Made by a program: the position numbers and the translations under genes
Origin: Floccularia luteovirens
Lineage: Eukaryota > Basidiomycota > Agaricomycetes > Agaricales > Squamanitaceae
Length of the DNA: 64,000 nt
Reading direction: 5' to 3'
Assembly: GCA_009739215.1 (NCBI GenBank)
Contig: VSJF01000002.1
Span: forward strand, 2,542,001-2,606,000
The notes under the pieces: model-generated
Told to the model about the DNA's origin: nothing
The model's database searches: none
The model's input: the letters and a program-made list of their open reading frames with translations, nothing else
Shown: positions 36,731 to 48,737 of the stretch, piece by piece
Numbering within the stretch: the first letter of the stretch is position 1
Layout of the letters: every line of letters begins with the position of its first letter

Positions 36731-39149
36731 ATGTCTTTCGTCTTACGCTCATCTTCCCCCTCTCCCCCACATGATGATGACCTCGCTAGCCCTCTGCCTC
36801 GTGTCAACTCCTCTTCTCAGCTGTCCGACCACGACACCACCACCAGAGAGAAAGAGAAACCCCATCTCGAGATTATCCTCGATTCAGAATACCTGACTCT
36901 CCGTGGCACTGGCCCTGATGTCGAGCCTGTGCGATTGTCTGGCCATGTTGTCCTCAATCTCACAGAAGCCACGTCAATCAAAGAGATCACACTTCAATTT
37001 AGAGGGAAAGCACGAATACCCATTCCTGCTTCAGAGTCGTTAGTGAACTCTTATTTTCTATGGCTTTTGTTCGCTGACAGGTACGGTTATCAACACCAGC
37101 AACTCCTTGATATACATCGTATGCAATCACGAATGGTCCTTCTTAGAAGGTGATAAGCGCCATAGCCGCACCCTTAAAGCCGGTCGTCACTTCTTTCCAT
37201 TCCAGCTTCAGATCGGAGGTTCACTACCATCAAGCATTGCCACGTCGGTGTTTGGTGGAGCCTCTGTGTCATACAAACTACGTGCTCATGCGGTGCGTCC
37301 AGGACTGAGCCACAACCTGCAAGCTGTAGTCCCGGTACATATAACGCGTTCTTTTACAAATGAGGCGCTGGAGTATCAACAGACGCTTGAAATTGAGAAC
37401 ACATGGCCGGAAAAGATTATGTACTCCATTATGATTCCACACAAAGCTTGGCCCGCGGGTGACCGGCTAACAGCTGTCGTGAAATTCGTCCCCCTTGCAA
37501 AGGGTGTGGTCGTCCTCAATGTGACATCCAGTATCATTGAGACGACAAAAGTCTATGCTCGGTCAGGTTCACAAGAGGATTCACGTGTTATTGGAATTGT
37601 GAGGCATGAAATCATCGGAGGGAGGGCAATCGAAGAGGAGACAGAGCGGAATAGAATTGGTCAATCACGAAGCAGCCGTGCCTCATCTCCGTCGACAACG
37701 AGTTCGTATCTTCCAAACACGGGCTCGACCTCGCAAGATATTGGTTGCACTGGTTCACCTCAGCATGGCTCCTCTGCGCACGCCAATGCCGGGCCATCAA
37801 CCTCTCAAGATGTGCAGCATGATGCGGATTTAATGAACGATAGTGACATAGTCACACGGTTGCATATCGTGGTTCCTACGACTGCTACTCCCACCCATGG
37901 TCTTGAACCGATCATAGTAAGCCATCGCATCAAATGGAGTATCCTCATCCTGAATCTCGATGGGCACACATCTGAATTACGCTGTTCTCTCCCCTTGCAC
38001 ATTCTTGACCGTCGTCTGTTTGCCGAAGCCCGTGCATTTACATCTGCTACTCGTCGTCTCATTTTAGGTGAAGGTTCAGATGGAGACGCAGGTGTGGCTA
38101 GAGAGGAAGAGGAAGACCGAGAATTGCCGAGCTATAACGCGCATGTGAGGGACAGAGTGGCAAATATGTTCCTTCCAGAAGCGCAAACCATGCGGGTAAC
38201 TAATCCTTGGGTTGTTACTGGCACGAGTCCTACGCAAGACACCCATGATTCTATTCATACTCAGTCTCAATCCCATCCACAGTCTCGTCCACGATCTGGG
38301 TATACAACACCTCTAGAAGCTCACCTTTTATCTCATCTTCCCGCTGCGCCTCGATCTGGAGAAAGTTTACAACTTGATTGGGTCAATTCAGAATTATTAA
38401 TCTCGTTATCCGACACTCCTCCGCCACCATTGACCACTAGAAGAGAATCGCACGGAAGCCGTGAGCTGCATACACCACCGGACCAACATGATCAGGCAAT
38501 GTCAACTACAGCCACTTCAAGTCGGCCACACAGCAGGTGGCCGAGTAGACCTCCCAGTCCGGATCGCGATTTACACCCTCCACCAATCTCAGGAGCACAC
38601 GAGACATATGTGCATAGCAGCAATGCCAGCCGCAATCTGAACAGCTTGTTCAAGGCAACCATGAAGCCTTTCACGTCATTTACTCACCCATTGGGTCATC
38701 ATCACCACGGATGGTTGTCACGTGGTTCACACTCTCATTCACCAAGTGTATCGCATGGGACTGCGACACCACCCGATCAGCATAGCCAGGGTCACCAACG
38801 CATAACCATACCTGTACCAGAGAGTGGTTCTGCGCTGTTACATCGTGCTTTTACCGAGGTTCCAGATTACTCGATCGCATCCCGTGGATTTATTGGTGGT
38901 GTTACCCCGTTGGAAAGTATGCGTGGTTTACCATCTTATGAAGAGGCAGAAGCTGGCAGGACTAGGGAAGGCTCGAATGGGAACCCTGATGGTACACACC
39001 TTCCAACGACGCAAAGCGATTCTAATTTAGCTGCTCTGTCTGCTCAACCAGTAGCAGGTTTGCATGGCAGTGCGTTGACGCGCAGACAGTCGGCAGGACG
39101 TGCAGAAAGGGTTGCGAGACCTCAAATGATTACAGGAACATCCTCGTAA
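36731..39149 (+). CDS. Alpha-arrestin (ART/CreD-like trafficking adaptor)
   Basis: Alpha-arrestins bring Rsp5-type ubiquitin ligases to plasma-membrane transporters to trigger endocytosis. The start at 36731 gives MSFVLRSSSPSPPHDDD. The arrestin N-domain includes LTLRGTGPDVEPVRLSGHVV and ATSIKEITLQFRGKARIP. The intron 37042-37098 joins PASES to NSLIYIVCNHEWSFLEGDKR, a strong family motif. HTLKAGRHFFPFQL-type and AVVPVHITRSFTNEAL segments follow, and the C-domain is near MYSIMIPHKAWPAGDRL. The long C-terminal tail (about 37650-39149) is rich in Ser/Pro/His and carries two LPSY motifs (ELPSYNAH, GLPSYEEA) that resemble ligase-binding PPxY sites. The stop is 39147-39149. Which transporter it serves cannot be told. 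Confidence 0.88.
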
Positions 39150-40703
39150 CCTTCCTTCAGACTTTTTTTCTCTTTTTTAAAAATTAAAAATTATTGGGTT
39201 TTCTTTTCTTATCACTATTTTGTCTATGGAAAGGTAGATTTACACCTTCTCATATTCGTTAGGCATATATTTATCCATATACTGTATAACATTTGGCTGG
39301 GTGTTCAAGTACTCTATAGACAGTCACGCATTGTATTATAGCACATCAAAACAATAGATGCTTTTAGCAAACTTCCTCACTTTTGCGGACCTAGCTCACT
39401 GTATTATACATATCCTTATCCAACCGGTAATCAAGAAACAGGATACCCTGATGCCAAGGGTTTGTGATCCATGGCGTAAACTATATCATAAACAAGGGCA
39501 GGGGCGATAGGGAAAAACATGAGAGCATGCCTTTGCCAAGAATCATGCCTGCGGATACATTTATGAAGGACATTATGCCGTGGTCTTTCTTACCATCTCC
39601 ACCCCACTCTGGTCCACCTCCAAACTGCCTGCAAGTGATTTTTCATTCTCCGAGTCCTCCAGAATGTCAATCCAAACATCTCGGTATATTAACTACAGTA
39701 AAGCCAGTGTTTCCTCATGCTATCGCCGCCGACTCACACGAAGTAGCTCCTCGCAGAGTCGCAATACAATAGTAGTTGGTTGATGGGGTTATGCCGTAGG
39801 GTAAATCGTTACGGTTACATCAAGTACGCCATTTTGCCCTACATCTTATTATCATGTATGATAGCGTTTTAAGTCCGATGTGGAGTATGAAGTAGTTTTT
39901 TACAGATGAGAAATTCACATTTCACGTCGAGAGTTTTTTGGCACCCTTCGCATTACTCCCTGGGAGTCAAAAGTAACTTCGGCCGGAAGCTCAGCGCTCA
40001 TCTTTTAGGAAACACACCCGTCAGAGTCGTAATATGCTCAATAATATGTGACTACTTTGAGCTTGGAGATAGCATAAGAACTACTTATTCCATTCGTCTA
40101 TATTGGTAATGATTTGAAAGGTTGGACCCTACGTACACATCAGGACGACTAACATAATAATTATCTATTAAAAGATCCCGCGACCGATGTAAGCAAAATG
40201 GAATGCAGCTTGCAATACGTTCGCGGAACACACCTCACTTGAAGCGGAATGGTCATTCATCGAAAGTGTTTAACTCAGACTACTTTGGAGAATGCACAAT
40301 CCACCTCATTTTTATTCCGTTCGGGGATTTCAATAAATCATGTCGTCAGTTTTCTGCTATCTCTGATTTCATTGCAAGCGTTTCCGACAGCTGTTTATGC
40401 AAATCTATTTATAGACTCGAAAACAGTGCTGCTAGTGCTATCGCATACCATGAAAAATGAGAGCGGAAGTTGGGTGAAATTTACAAAAGTGATGTCAATG
40501 ACGAGACTGAGCTGCGTCACTCAGCAGGTATCTAGTAGTTTGACGACGTTGAGTCGACATTATCTCTTCTCTTAATTCATTATCTGCTTCGCATACATAC
40601 AATTTCGTGTTTTGCCTAGTCAGTGGACGTCAGAAAACATGACATTGAGCGTATGCGTAGGATTATTATCTTGAAAACACATATACAAAAAACGCAATAC
40701 AAT
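39150..40703. other. Intergenic, 1.55 kb, between the alpha-arrestin and the muskelin-like gene
   Basis: Holds the arrestin 3' end (T-rich from 39150) and, at about 39575-39700, a decayed duplicate of the muskelin-like gene's 3' end (listed separately). The rest, including the frames at 40203-40575, shows nothing I can identify. Confidence 0.45.
39575..39700 (-). pseudogene. Decayed duplicate of the muskelin-like gene's 3' end
   Basis: This stretch aligns by eye to about 40710-40850 in the same orientation. Both carry TGGTCTTTC, then CCACTCTGGTCCACC, AAACTGCCTG, TTTTCATT and AAACA(C/T)CTCGGT in the same order and spacing. On minus it reads DILEDSENEKSLAGSLEVDQ, resembling the muskelin-like tail DNEKQPSGSLLDLVDQSG. 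The copy covers only the last exon and a little more. It lies about 1.1 kb downstream of the parent, and the divergence shows it is old. Confidence 0.65.
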
Positions 40704-43700
40704 TCAAACGACATGCCCTGGTCTTTCGTTTCCTAAAATTCCACTCTGGTCCACCAAATCTAACAAACTGCCTGAGGGTTGCTTTTCATTATCCGCAAAT
40801 GAATTCCAAAAGTCCTTCAAACACCTCGGTCCGTTCGCCATACCTAGTGGAAGACAAGCCTGACAGGTGTTTCTTGGTAATATCATTACCAACATCCTCA
40901 TCTAGCTCCATTGGATCTATAATTCCCCTCAAGGCCTGCATACTAACATGCATTGCATTGCCCTGTTCGGGAATGTGTCTCAGAGCTGGATGAATCTTCT
41001 TCCTCGTCAGAAATACGGTTCGTCCAATTTCCGTCGCCTTGGCTGTCTGGCGTATTTGGACGAGAACGCTTCTTTGGCCTGGTACTATCATACCGAGTAT
41101 CATCTTGTTTCATACTGGCCTTGAGGGAGGTTGATGAGTCAGTTGGGGATATCGAAGAACGTACGGAGGGTAATGTAACAGCAGGTTGAGAAGGCTTAGC
41201 AGGAGCAAGGAGATGTGTTAGAAGAGAGCGAAAGACAGTTTCTTCCTGAATATCCGCATGGTTGACAACACTAGAGACCTTGTTTTGCAAAAAATGAAGT
41301 GCTTCCACTGGCGTTGCGTCCTCGCACATTTCACGAAATCTAGGACAAAGTTACTACAAGTGGAATTTTAGATTTTAGTAACTCACTGCTGGCCGCGAAG
41401 CCTAAAAGCAGCCCGTCGAATAATCTCTTCTGCGCTGGGTCTGCGTAATGTTTCGCAATCAAAACTTGTACCACTAATATAGGTAAACAAAGTTACCTTC
41501 TTAATTCCATTTTCCAAAAGTCATCCAATCGTTTCTCTTTCCCATCCGAGAATTCCTTTGGGATATCATCCTTCTCTGTCACTCCATCTCCGTCAGCGTC
41601 TTTCGCATTCCCACTATTAAAATTCGAACGCCCGAAGACGCTAAATCCTTCCGCATTTCCACCATGCATATACGCGGTTCGAGTTTTTGGATTATATACA
41701 ACTTGATGTGCAAATCTGGGCATGGGCACATCTGCTCTACCAGCGCTTGTTGATTCACAATCACAGATAATGCGTGTCCATTGGCCAGGTTTTGTGTCAT
41801 ATCTGTATACCCAGTTGTACATATATAGAAGTGTATTGTGGGCACCCGCCGGTGAATTCCGTGTCAAGCCGCAGAACCTGCATTAGGACTGGTTAATTGA
41901 ATATGACATGTTGCATGATGGAACTAACACATAAATCTCCTTCAGATTGTGATCAATTACAGCTCTTTGGGTGAAACATGCGTCAGGGCCACCAGCAGCC
42001 GTGAAATTTGAAAAAAGCTCTGTCGCATTGTTGGTGGATATGTCGTAGGCATACATATCTGAAAGGTATTTATTCTCCCTTTGGCCAGCGAAAATATACA
42101 AAGTTTTCGTCTCTGGCTCAAAAACCATTGAATGACCTGAAGGCTCGTCAGTAGCGTAGGAGATACCATGACTTGAGAAATAGTAAATACCGAAGCGAGA
42201 CGGTATGATAACTTGTGTCCCAGTTGGGGTATTTGGATGTCTGTGTAGTATCAACTGGGTTGATAAAAGGAAGGGATCGGATTACATACTGAAGAAGTCT
42301 CCACTTGCTGAGACGAACGTTGTAGCTATACAAGCCTGAGTATTTGTAAGAATCCCATTCACCATCCACCACCCTTCCTCCAAAAACATATAGAATTTGA
42401 GCATCACAATCCATTACCATCTGATGATCAAAAATAAGTGGAGGGCCACCAGATGTCTGCAAGTGGTGAGTTACTGAATCATAATAGATAAGCAGAGACC
42501 GGACGTACGGCGGTGTCGAAAGATAGAAAGTCCCATTTGCCCGTGTCCACCCCCCGGGTATGATATCGGTAGAATTCTGAGCAGTACGTTTTCGCAGTCG
42601 GTGTATTTGGTCCATCGCCAGTAGAAGAAGGCGGAGTTGCTGTTTGTCTCGGCGGTTCTCCTGTCATGGGTGTTGGTGTTGCAGAAGCGGGTCGCAATCC
42701 ATCAGAGTCATTCAGTCTACCAAGTAGGTAGATGCTTCCTGTTTTTGTGTCAAACACCATCTTATGACAGCTCCTAGCTCCTGGCGCATTCTGTTCGTGT
42801 GATGTTGAATGACTCAGAACACGCCAACGATCGTCCTTGATACTATACACCCAAAAATCGTCAAGGTCTTTCTCACCATCCCAGCCCCCAAACAAATAGA
42901 TCATATCATTTACTGGGTCCATACATGTTGCATGACCACCGCGGGCAGGAGGGATATCACCATCCGCATCAGTTCCATAAAGCCTCGTCCACTCTGCGCG
43001 TGGTTGACAGGAGTGAAGGTAGGACGAGAAAAGGCCAGCAGCGCTCAGGCCTTGCAATAACCTTTCGGCGCGGGACCAGTCACCCTCAAGAACAACTGCT
43101 CTCGTGTAATTTCGTGATTAGTGGATGTTCGAACTGGAGGTTGGTCCGGGACAGGATGGCTTGATATGGTGTGAGGAGGCGTCGCTGTCGAAGGTGTTTG
43201 AGAATGTGTCTAAGCACGGCGGTTTCTCGATACTGTATCTATTCAGCTATATGAAACGACAAAGTATCTCTCATGTTATACCTCTTCGTGGTTCGTCCGT
43301 GTTTTTTCAACATATAGTGGATCAACGATCCCAGCCATGGCAACGTGCCATATTGATACGTGGAAACTTTGTCCATGTGCACTAGATTTCTGTCAAAAAC
43401 CTAAAACTAAGAATGAGGATGGCCCTTACCAAATTGGAATTATTTTTACAAAGCGAGTCGGGAAGTCTACACCCATACTGTTGGTGTGTCTGATAGGGAA
43501 TGTTTCTGGAACGATATCATTTTTCAAACCCGAATGAAGCACTTCTTTCATATGGTCCTCGTCAAGACCAACCAAGACCTTGAACTCTTTCATATTGCAT
43601 GGGTGTGCTACATCCGCGTTAGCTCATCCGTCCTCAGGCTACTCTTGCAATCAACTCACGTTTTCCAAACTGTAAGCATATTGATAATATAAACCATATC

Positions 43701-44011
43701 AATATACAGGAATTTTGATCCTACCTTTCCGAACGTTATACTTGCTGCAAAGTCAACTCTGGATTCAGTCAATCGCACTGTCTATATGATCTCGGAGACA
43801 CGCAACTGAGAATAGCAAGCGAATCGAGGCGCAGAATTATCCACTGGTTGGCATTACCTTGATATGCGCCACTCCATCGACTTGACTGGTCAACGGGTTT
43901 ATCGACGATGACATTCTCTGGCCGATATCGACCGCTATGCGGAGTAGAATGGAATATGGAGTATGTCAAAGCTACGGAGGGGGGACCTGGCTGTTGTGGG
44001 ATGTCCGACAT
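40704..44011 (-). CDS. Muskelin-like discoidin/kelch protein with three apparent frameshifts
   Basis: Muskelin is a discoidin-LisH-CTLH-kelch protein linked to the GID/CTLH ubiquitin ligase. The start at 44011 gives MSDIPQQPGPPSVALTYSIF. The discoidin domain covers about 43300-44011 (NMKEFKVLVGLDEDHMKEVL). The helical region reads ETAVLRHILKHLRQRRLLTP. Kelch repeats include GHATCMDPVNDMIYLFGGWD and IFDHQMVMDCDAQILYVFGG, then AHQVVYNPKTRTAYMHGG. The tail has KRLDDFWKMELRR, PSAEEIIRRAAFRLRGQQ and ALRGIIDPMELDE. Introns of 45-60 nt join in frame. The reading frame slips by one extra base near 43094-43106, 40950-40966 and 40793-40807, with no intron to explain it. Either the gene is decaying or the sequence has small errors. 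With the last slip corrected it ends LLDLVDQSGILGNERPGHVV at 40704. Confidence 0.85.
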
Positions 44012-46108
44012 GGAAACGTTTCCACAATAGCGAACTGTTGTTTAGAAATCACACAAGGAAACCTCGCGTGGAATGTTTATCTAATGTCAAGAGCGTCGCG
44101 AGTCTTGCTACTTGGCAATGGCAGCGATTGGCGATCAGATTCTAGTACTCAATGGTGAGTAAGTCGTTGAATAGATCAAAGGAGTCGACACATTGTACAA
44201 TTGGCGCGCGTCTGCTTCCTCCTGTTTTTCACGTGACACAAAACATTTCAGTAAAAATTTATTCAAGTTCAAAAACTACAGAGATGAGGAGCACACCCAA
44301 CACATACCAGTGTTTGATTTCACCACAATCTCACCCTGTGAGCAGATTCTCCCCGATATAAGACTGCCGATTGCAATTCAGTTACCCAATTTTTGTGACT
44401 GGGCATGAACAAGTCATGCATGTGTCTTCAGTAATTAAGCAACTTGGATTCATCGCGAATAGACCTTCACCCATAACAAGTCGTAATTCTAGAATGGCAA
44501 CATCGAACTACTGTGCTACCGTAATGATGTTATTGCCAATTGTGAATAATTGTAATCCCCATTCATGGCCTCGACCGGATGAGACATAGTGTTTCCTTCC
44601 GCGCTTATAGAAGCCCCGAATCTGCCGGAAGATCGCAGATCGTAGGCTGTCTTCCATCACAATTCCGAATGACCATCATATATGTGACACCAGTATGTTC
44701 GGATGTAGTTGTTTTTATCACGGAGATCACTTTATATGGCACAACAAAAATACGCTATCGTCCTTACAGTTCCTACGGTATGATACCGCGATGCACTGGT
44801 GGTGATAATCGGTAAGCATCTGTACAGACCAGGGAGGGCAACTAGAAATTACAAAAATTCTTCCCAAAGCCGTCCATGTAGCATTGGCGTTACCAACATC
44901 ACAGTGTTGCGGTTATTTTTTCTGTCTTCTTGACTATGTAACTCATGGTTCCAAATTAACAGCCAACTCCATTTAAATCTATCATACTTGAGCGCTTGAG
45001 CTTTTGAACCGGGTACCATGAGGGTCATGCTAATTGTTACAACTCAATTTTATGATCCCCTTTTAGTTTAAGAGCATAACCTCCTCACTGGTAAATGACA
45101 TCACTCGCTCGCTGATATATATCAAGGTTGTATGGAGGCAAAGTTAATCGCCTCGCCGTTTTCTGTCACGGACATGAACAGTTGTCAGTATTCTCTTGTG
45201 AAATGAACTACTTTTTGTGATACCAAAAAAATCTTCAAAGTAGCAATGGTCTATTGTCTTCACAAGCATTGTTGTCATCACGGCCGGGCCGCTTGCAGCG
45301 CTCTTTCTAGCAATACAAGCATTCCATGAAATGTCAAAGGTTGACACTTGTCCCTAAGCGCAAACGTTGTTGAAGTTAATTCTGTGTATAGTTGAGCCCA
45401 AATCCAACAATTGGACCTTCCGGGATCCTGTCATCATATATTGGTGCCATCAGATTTCTGCATCATTGGCAAGAAATGATTGAAGAAGGCTATAAAAAAG
45501 TATGTGAACAAGCCCAACGAGCTTTAAGCCTATTTACACGAACAATAGTACCGCGGTGAATCATTCAGAATTTCAACCATGTACCGATAGTTGATTTTCG
45601 TGAGCAAACGTGAACACATCGATGATATGCGTCGAGCAACTGAGGAGGAAATGGCTTGGTCAGTCCCTCAATTACTATGTCGTGCATAATGGTATGCTTA
45701 TCTACGGGTACTACTACTCTAGCCCTGGCTGATTCTTTGTTGTCTACGAAATGAAGATAATGCTTGCCCACGTCCTCCTCAATTATGATGTCAAGCTTGC
45801 CAAGGATAGACCTCGACCTCCGAATAACGTTGAACTTCCATCCTTCCCCCTAACGCTGAAATTTTCTTTCGTAAAAAGGTTTCTTGATGGTATCAAAAAC
45901 CCTTTTGATGTCTTGTGCAAATAATCAACATCCTCTTTTTTACGATGAAGGCTGAGGCCATGTCGTCTTATTTATCAGTGACCTTGTTAACTTAGTTTCG
46001 AATATACGTCTCTGTATGATCAACCATAATGCTTCAACTTTATGTATTCATTGTCCAGATGGCGTTTTGCGTTGGAGAATTATATTCATGGTACCAATAC
46101 ACAAGAGT
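44012..46108. other. Gene-poor stretch, 2.1 kb
   Basis: Upstream of the muskelin-like gene and downstream of the GH128 gene. Only short frames occur on both strands (for example 45565-45771, minus), and none matches a known family. No LTR pair, transposase motif or tRNA was noticed. Confidence 0.4.
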
Positions 46109-47294
46109 TCAATCAACGAATAAAGATATAGCAGGTATCACCAAGCACAAGAGGAGCACTTTCCATCCGTCATCAATATCAGACCCACAATTAACAGAAA
46201 CTCCACCAGTGCCTCCAGTGCCACTACCGTTTACTAGCGGACGTTCTGCACCAATGTATTGTTTCCCCAAGTCATTTATTTTTCCGCTGCCATCCATAAG
46301 TGCATCGGACTGGTATGTGATTAGTTACAATTAATGGAGGAATGAAAACATACATACAGGATTGACTCCTTGGAGGTCTTTCATTGCCCCTAACCAGGCA
46401 TAACGTTCCACAAAGTCTGTTGAATCCATGAAAGTCTGAGTCGCGGTAAGGAATTTGATGATGTCATCTGACGAGCACTGCGCTTCAAGATCCACATAAT
46501 TCTGACATGCCCATTCCGTCACCCAGATGGGTCGCTGAAATGTATTGTGGAAATCGGTCACGTAGTTGATAAATTCGGTGGCATTTGTCCCATACCAATC
46601 TGAATATAGTCATTATGGATGGTGAGAGAAAGGTGATTGTGGAAGATAGCTTACGCATAGCAATGAAATCAACTGAACATCCACCCATACAAGCATTTAG
46701 AAAATCCTGCAGCCAAACTTTCCCTGTGGGACTACTGGATGGTGCAGGACTCCCAAGACGGACTCCTTGCCCATGTAGTGGTTCAAGGTATGTCTTCCAA
46801 AGCTGCACACCCTCTTCTGCAGTTAGATTAGATTGTCCTGGCTGTTCAGGTCTAATACATATCAGAGTCAGCAATCTGGCAATGGTTGCAATGGTTGCAG
46901 GACTGTCTATCACGTACTCATTCATACCAAGTACAGCTGTCACATTATGTTCTGATTTAGCTTTCTGGACGCTCGCGGGAAATTGTTCGATATCCTTTGT
47001 ACCCCAAAGCATTGGCGCGAATTCCAGGTCAGTTGTAATGGGGAAACTTGACCATGTGTAATACCTGATAATTAGATTAATTACTGTTCTTGGTGGTACA
47101 GATAGATGACTACAGTACCATGAGACCTTGCCAGTACTTAAGTACTGCGAGATGTCAAGACTATCACCGTTTGGCCAAGCGAGGCCAGCTTTTGATGCGT
47201 TATGTAGTGGCTTTGGTTGAGCTAGAGTGGTCGACGGGATGGTTGCGATCAAAACAACAATGTAGATGGGTGTAAGATAATTTGCATAGAACAT
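46109..47294 (-). CDS. Secreted GH128-type beta-1,3-glucanase with GPI signal
   Basis: GH128 (Asl1-like) enzymes cut beta-1,3-glucan, the main fungal wall polymer. The start at 47294 opens a signal peptide (MFYANYLTPIYIVVLIATIP, then TLAQP). Then come KAGLAWPNGDSLDISQYL and YYTWSSFPI. The catalytic motif GMNEPEQPGQSNL appears only after an intron near 46895 that splits the Glu codon (GA|A). Next are WKTYLEPLHGQGVRLGSPAP, DFLNACMGGCSVDFIAM, HWYGTNATEFINYV, RPIWVTEWACQNY (second catalytic Glu) and FVERYAWLGAMKDLQGVNP. The C-terminus has a Gly/Ser stretch and a hydrophobic end (WKVLLLCLVIPAISLFVD), typical of a GPI anchor signal. The stop is at 46109. Likely works in remodelling the cell wall. 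Not damaged. Confidence 0.9.
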
Positions 47295-47668
47295 ATCCGT
47301 TATTTGGTCATATCAAAAAAAACTTCAAGTGATTCTTTTGAATAAATACGTTTTTCGATACTTCCAATGTATCATCATAATGGAGCTTGATTTATGTACT
47401 GGAGTGTAGCTGTGCATTGGAGCAATCAGATGACGCGCATAGACCTGGAAAGCGTGGGACTCAGAAGAGTTGAAAGTGACACAGCTATGATATGTAGATA
47501 GTATGATTTATGAAGTTATGGGGCATCTTCCAATGCTATTTGAGTAGTACGATGGTAGTGACTAGTGAACGTTTGAATTTGAACGTTGAACTTTGACGTC
47601 AAACAATGAGCAATGTCACATGGTAATTGGTATACACAAAAGTTATGCGTGGAAATTTATACTTACAC
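47295..47668. promoter_or_regulatory. Divergent region between the GH128 and pterin dehydratase genes
   Basis: 374 nt between the two start codons. It is AT-rich, with a run of short direct motifs around GAACGTT and TTTGAA (47569-47600). No clear TATA box. It should contain both promoters. Confidence 0.4.
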
Positions 47669-48467
47669 ATGTTCCGACAACAAACCCGAACTCTTGCAGT
47701 TCGCACCTCAGATATTGTACGACAAGTTGCTGTTCAACCAGGTCTTCGAGGAAAATACAAGTTCAGCCATAGGCTTTACTCAGTCCCGAGTGTCAAGAAA
47801 CACGAACATTCTACCAATCTGGCTAAGCAATTGGTTCTTGCGCTCCCTCCCCGAGTAAAAGGCTGGCCAACTCCATGGCTCAATGAAAGTGAAGCAACTC
47901 AGTATCTTTACCCACTATATTCCAGAGGATGGGAATATAACGTTGTATCTAAGAAGGTTGGGGGTAATTGGGCAGCAGTGCGTACTTCCTTGTAATTTCA
48001 GCGATACAGAGCGCCAGATATTATCAGCAGGTCGGGCACCTTACGACAACATACAGCTTCTCGAATTTTAGATCTGCAATAGATTTCACAAAAGACCTTG
48101 CAGATATTTCAGACAAAGAGAATGTGAGTTTCCATACCACCAAAACCGCGTATACACGATTCAGTGACGAGACGTACCTAGCATCACCCAACTTCAATAC
48201 ATATTATAAACGGTTCCACAGTTAAAGTTTCGGTGTCGATCAATACACATTCAGCACTACGTCCCGAACTCAATAATTCATTCCCCATTGAAGCTCCCTG
48301 GAGTAACTCTCCGTGACATTCGGTTCGCTGTCCTGTCGGATACGCATTTCAGCACTGTGTACGTAGCTGACGGCCGTGGTGGTGACTCCAAACATATTCA
48401 AGAAGATTCTCTATTTTCCGCATCTCGACCAGAGTGGAAGACAATATTGCAGCAACTTGGCACTTAA
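47669..48467 (+). CDS. Pterin-4a-carbinolamine dehydratase-like protein with one apparent frameshift
   Basis: The family dehydrates carbinolamine pterins; in fungi the role is uncertain. The start at 47669 gives an Arg-rich mitochondrial-type presequence (MFRQQTRTLAVRTSDIV); an ATG 24 nt earlier is possible. PWLNESEATQYLYPLYSRGW follows near 47865. A 50-nt intron near 47976-48025 joins to VGHLTTTYSFSNFRSAIDF. A second intron joins DKEN to HHPTSIHI near 48180, giving the family's KENHHP active-site motif, and then INTHSALRPE. To reach the expected PGVTLRDIRFAVLSDTHF one base must be removed from CCCC at 48283-48286, so the frame is broken there or the run is one base too long. The stop is 48465-48467. 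Confidence 0.75.
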
Positions 48468-48737
48468 ACAATTCCTTCCGCGATTCAATGCCCTACCGTA
48501 TTTATGGGTAGGCGCAAGACTCCACTAAACCTGTTTACCATTTGCTGTCATGCAGTGCTCCGCTCCACCATAAATACCTTTACGGCCCGAATTCACGAAA
48601 CAATGACCATGCAAAAATCCACTGATACGGAGCGCCCTGCCAAATTTCAAAACCTTGTTTATTCGAAGCACATTCAAATATTCAATACATAAACTTCTGA
48701 CATTTATCTTATTTCACTCCCCATCAACCCTTAGCGT

